Positions 6,030-7,071 of a DNA stretch of 7,071 nucleotides are shown here, one piece after another. The notes under the pieces are model-generated. The model was not told the origin of the DNA. It saw only the letters and a program-made list of their open reading frames with translations, and did not search any database. Source of the stretch: Chitinophaga pinensis (GTDB lineage: Bacteria; Planctomycetota; Phycisphaerae; Phycisphaerales; SM1A02); NCBI GenBank assembly GCA_943329105.2, contig CALQCP020000119.1, positions 1 to 7,071 of the forward strand, written 5' to 3'. The translations under genes and the position numbers were made by a program. Within the stretch, counting starts at the first letter, position 1. The number at the start of each line of letters is the position of its first letter.

Positions 6030-7071
6030 GCTTGCCCTTCGAGCACATGAGCACCGGTGCCCGCGATCAGCCGCGAGCCGTTGTCAATTCCAAAGCCAAC
6101 GGTGCCGTGCGAAGTGCGCCCCACACCCAGGTCCTCGCACACCGCATCCGCTGCGGTCACGCCACTCATCAACACCATGGGCACGCCAGGCCCTGGGTTG
6201 GCGCTGCCGCCGGCCAGGTAAAGATTGGAATACACGCGGCTCCGGTTGCGCGGCTTGAAACCACCCTTCAACTTGCCGTGACTTGCCAGCCCATAGATGG
6301 CGCCACCTTCAGCGTTGTACCAACGCTCAATACTCTGTGGCGTGAGATGACGCTCAACCACAATGTGCTTCTCAATATCAGGCATGCCCATGCGCTTTAA
6401 CTTCTCAATGATCACCGGGCGATACTGCTCCATCATGCCACCCGGACCTTCCCACACTTGTCCCGGACGCAAGAACGGCGTGTGAATCAGCGCGTACAAC
6501 GCCTCGCATCCCGCGGGCGCCTGCGTTGGGTCAGTGCGGCTTGGAACGCACAGGTACACGGTTGGATCACGCGCAGGAATACCCTGGCGATAGATGTCCT
6601 CAAACTCCAGATGAGCATCCTTGGAGAACATGAAGTCATGGTGCAACAAGTGCTGGTACTGGCGATCAAGTCCCAAGTACATCACCACGCCACTGCACGC
6701 CGGCGTATAGGCCCCACCGATGCGGCGCTGCTCGGAAATGCCTGCCTGTGAACCGTCCAAATCACGATACGTGCGCTGCACATCACAGTTTGAAATCACT
6801 ACATCGGCAGTCAACGTGCGGCCGTCGTCCAGCTCAACGCCGCGGACGATCTTCCCGTCAGTGATCAGACGCTTCACCCCAGTACCGGTGATGATCTCCG
6901 CGCGCTCCTCGCGCAAGATGCGCTCGAGCGACCGTGCCACATTGCGCGTTCCACCCATCGCGTACCAGCATCCGTCATCCACTTGCGCAGCAGCGATCAG
7001 TGAAAGAATCGCCGGCGAAAGAAAGGGGCTTGACCCAACGTACTGCAGAAAGTGTTCAGCCAATTGCTGCA
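6014..7071 (-). CDS. CrtI/CrtN/CrtP-family carotenoid desaturase or oxidase, N-terminus outside window
   Basis: The frame is open to the window edge and gives about 352 residues of an FAD-dependent phytoene desaturase-family enzyme. These membrane-associated proteins desaturate phytoene or dehydrosqualene, or oxidise terminal methyl groups. About 150 N-terminal residues including the GxGxxG dinucleotide fold are missing. Visible family blocks are FLQYVGSSPFLSPAILSLI, WYAMGGTRNVARSLERIL, a GRTLTADVVISNCD strand, PTVYLCVPSRTDPTQAP, ALIHTPFLRPGQ, AIYGLASHGKLKGGFKPRNR and the C-terminal FAD-binding block NLYLAGGSANPGPGVPMVLMSG (6161-6226). These strongly place it in the family. Whether it is a desaturase (CrtN/CrtI-like) or an oxidase (CrtP-like) cannot be settled from the visible part. 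About 37 residues beyond the usual end (6017-6127) match nothing I recognise. It is the most upstream visible gene of the coupled leftward operon, overlapping the acyltransferase start. A TTG at 7063 is internal. Confidence 0.9.
   Translation of the reverse strand, partial: QQLAEHFLQYVGSSPFLSPAILSLIAAAQVDDGCWYAMGGTRNVARSLERILREERAEIITGTGVKRLITDGKIVRGVELDDGRTLTADVVISNCDVQRTYRDLDGSQAGISEQRRIGGAYTPACSGVVMYLGLDRQYQHLLHHDFMFSKDAHLEFEDIYRQGIPARDPTVYLCVPSRTDPTQAPAGCEALYALIHTPFLRPGQVWEGPGGMMEQYRPVIIEKLKRMGMPDIEKHIVVERHLTPQSIERWYNAEGGAIYGLASHGKLKGGFKPRNRSRVYSNLYLAGGSANPGPGVPMVLMSGVTAADAVCEDLGVGRTSHGTVGFGIDNGSRLIAGTGAHVLEGQACQTA
6035..6040 (-). promoter_or_regulatory. Probable ribosome binding site of the acyltransferase
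   Basis: Read leftward the bases are GAAGGG, five bases before the GTG at 6029 and inside the end of the desaturase gene. It favours 6029 over the alternative GTG at 6017, which would have this site 17 bases away. Confidence 0.45.

Noticed and set aside
5244..6400. Two + strand open frames of about 193 residues opposite the acyltransferase and desaturase
   Set aside because: They mirror well-supported genes on the other strand and carry no family motif.
2001..7071. ABC exporter as part of the carotenoid operon
   Set aside because: It is on the opposite strand and converges on the cluster, so it is not co-transcribed. Adjacency alone does not support a shared pathway.

Overview
The window reads as an ordinary chromosomal segment of a GC-rich bacterium (roughly 60% GC by eye). 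It holds five protein genes packed with little spacing and no visible mobile element, CRISPR array, tRNA or rRNA. The lineage cannot be fixed from sequence alone. GTG starts, the scarcity of Shine-Dalgarno sites, a secreted Ala/Pro/Lys-rich nuclease-fold protein and a carotenoid desaturase/acyltransferase/glycosyltransferase set would fit a planctomycete-type bacterium (Phycisphaerae-like). That placement is a guess.

Layout. Positions 1-588 (+) are the 3' two thirds of tsf (elongation factor Ts), followed by two hairpins, the second a strong Rho-independent terminator. Positions 705-1961 (-) encode an exported endonuclease/exonuclease/phosphatase (EEP) fold protein with low-complexity Ala/Pro/Lys arms. 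It is divergent, across a 39-bp gap, from a gene at 2001-4031 (+) for a complete half-size type IV ABC exporter (membrane domain fused to ATPase). An imperfect inverted repeat sits at the exact centre of that gap. The ABC gene runs tail-to-tail into the leftward cluster and overlaps its last gene by 41 bp.

The leftward cluster (- strand, from beyond 7071 down to 3991) contains, in transcription order, a CrtI/CrtN/CrtP-family FAD-dependent carotenoid desaturase/oxidase (5' end outside the window), a PlsC-type acyltransferase and a membrane-anchored family 2 glycosyltransferase resembling CrtQ. Both internal junctions overlap (16 or 4 bp, then 4 bp) and the two downstream genes start with GTG, which points to one translationally coupled operon. 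By analogy with staphyloxanthin-type pathways, the likely job is to oxidise a carotenoid backbone, then glycosylate and acylate it to give a membrane carotenoid glycoside ester. The substrate (C30 or C40) and order of steps are inference.

I did not find a convincing undescribed system. The items most worth a second look are the compact coupled carotenoid-tailoring trio, the centred dyad between the divergent genes, and the coding overlap between the ABC exporter and the glycosyltransferase.
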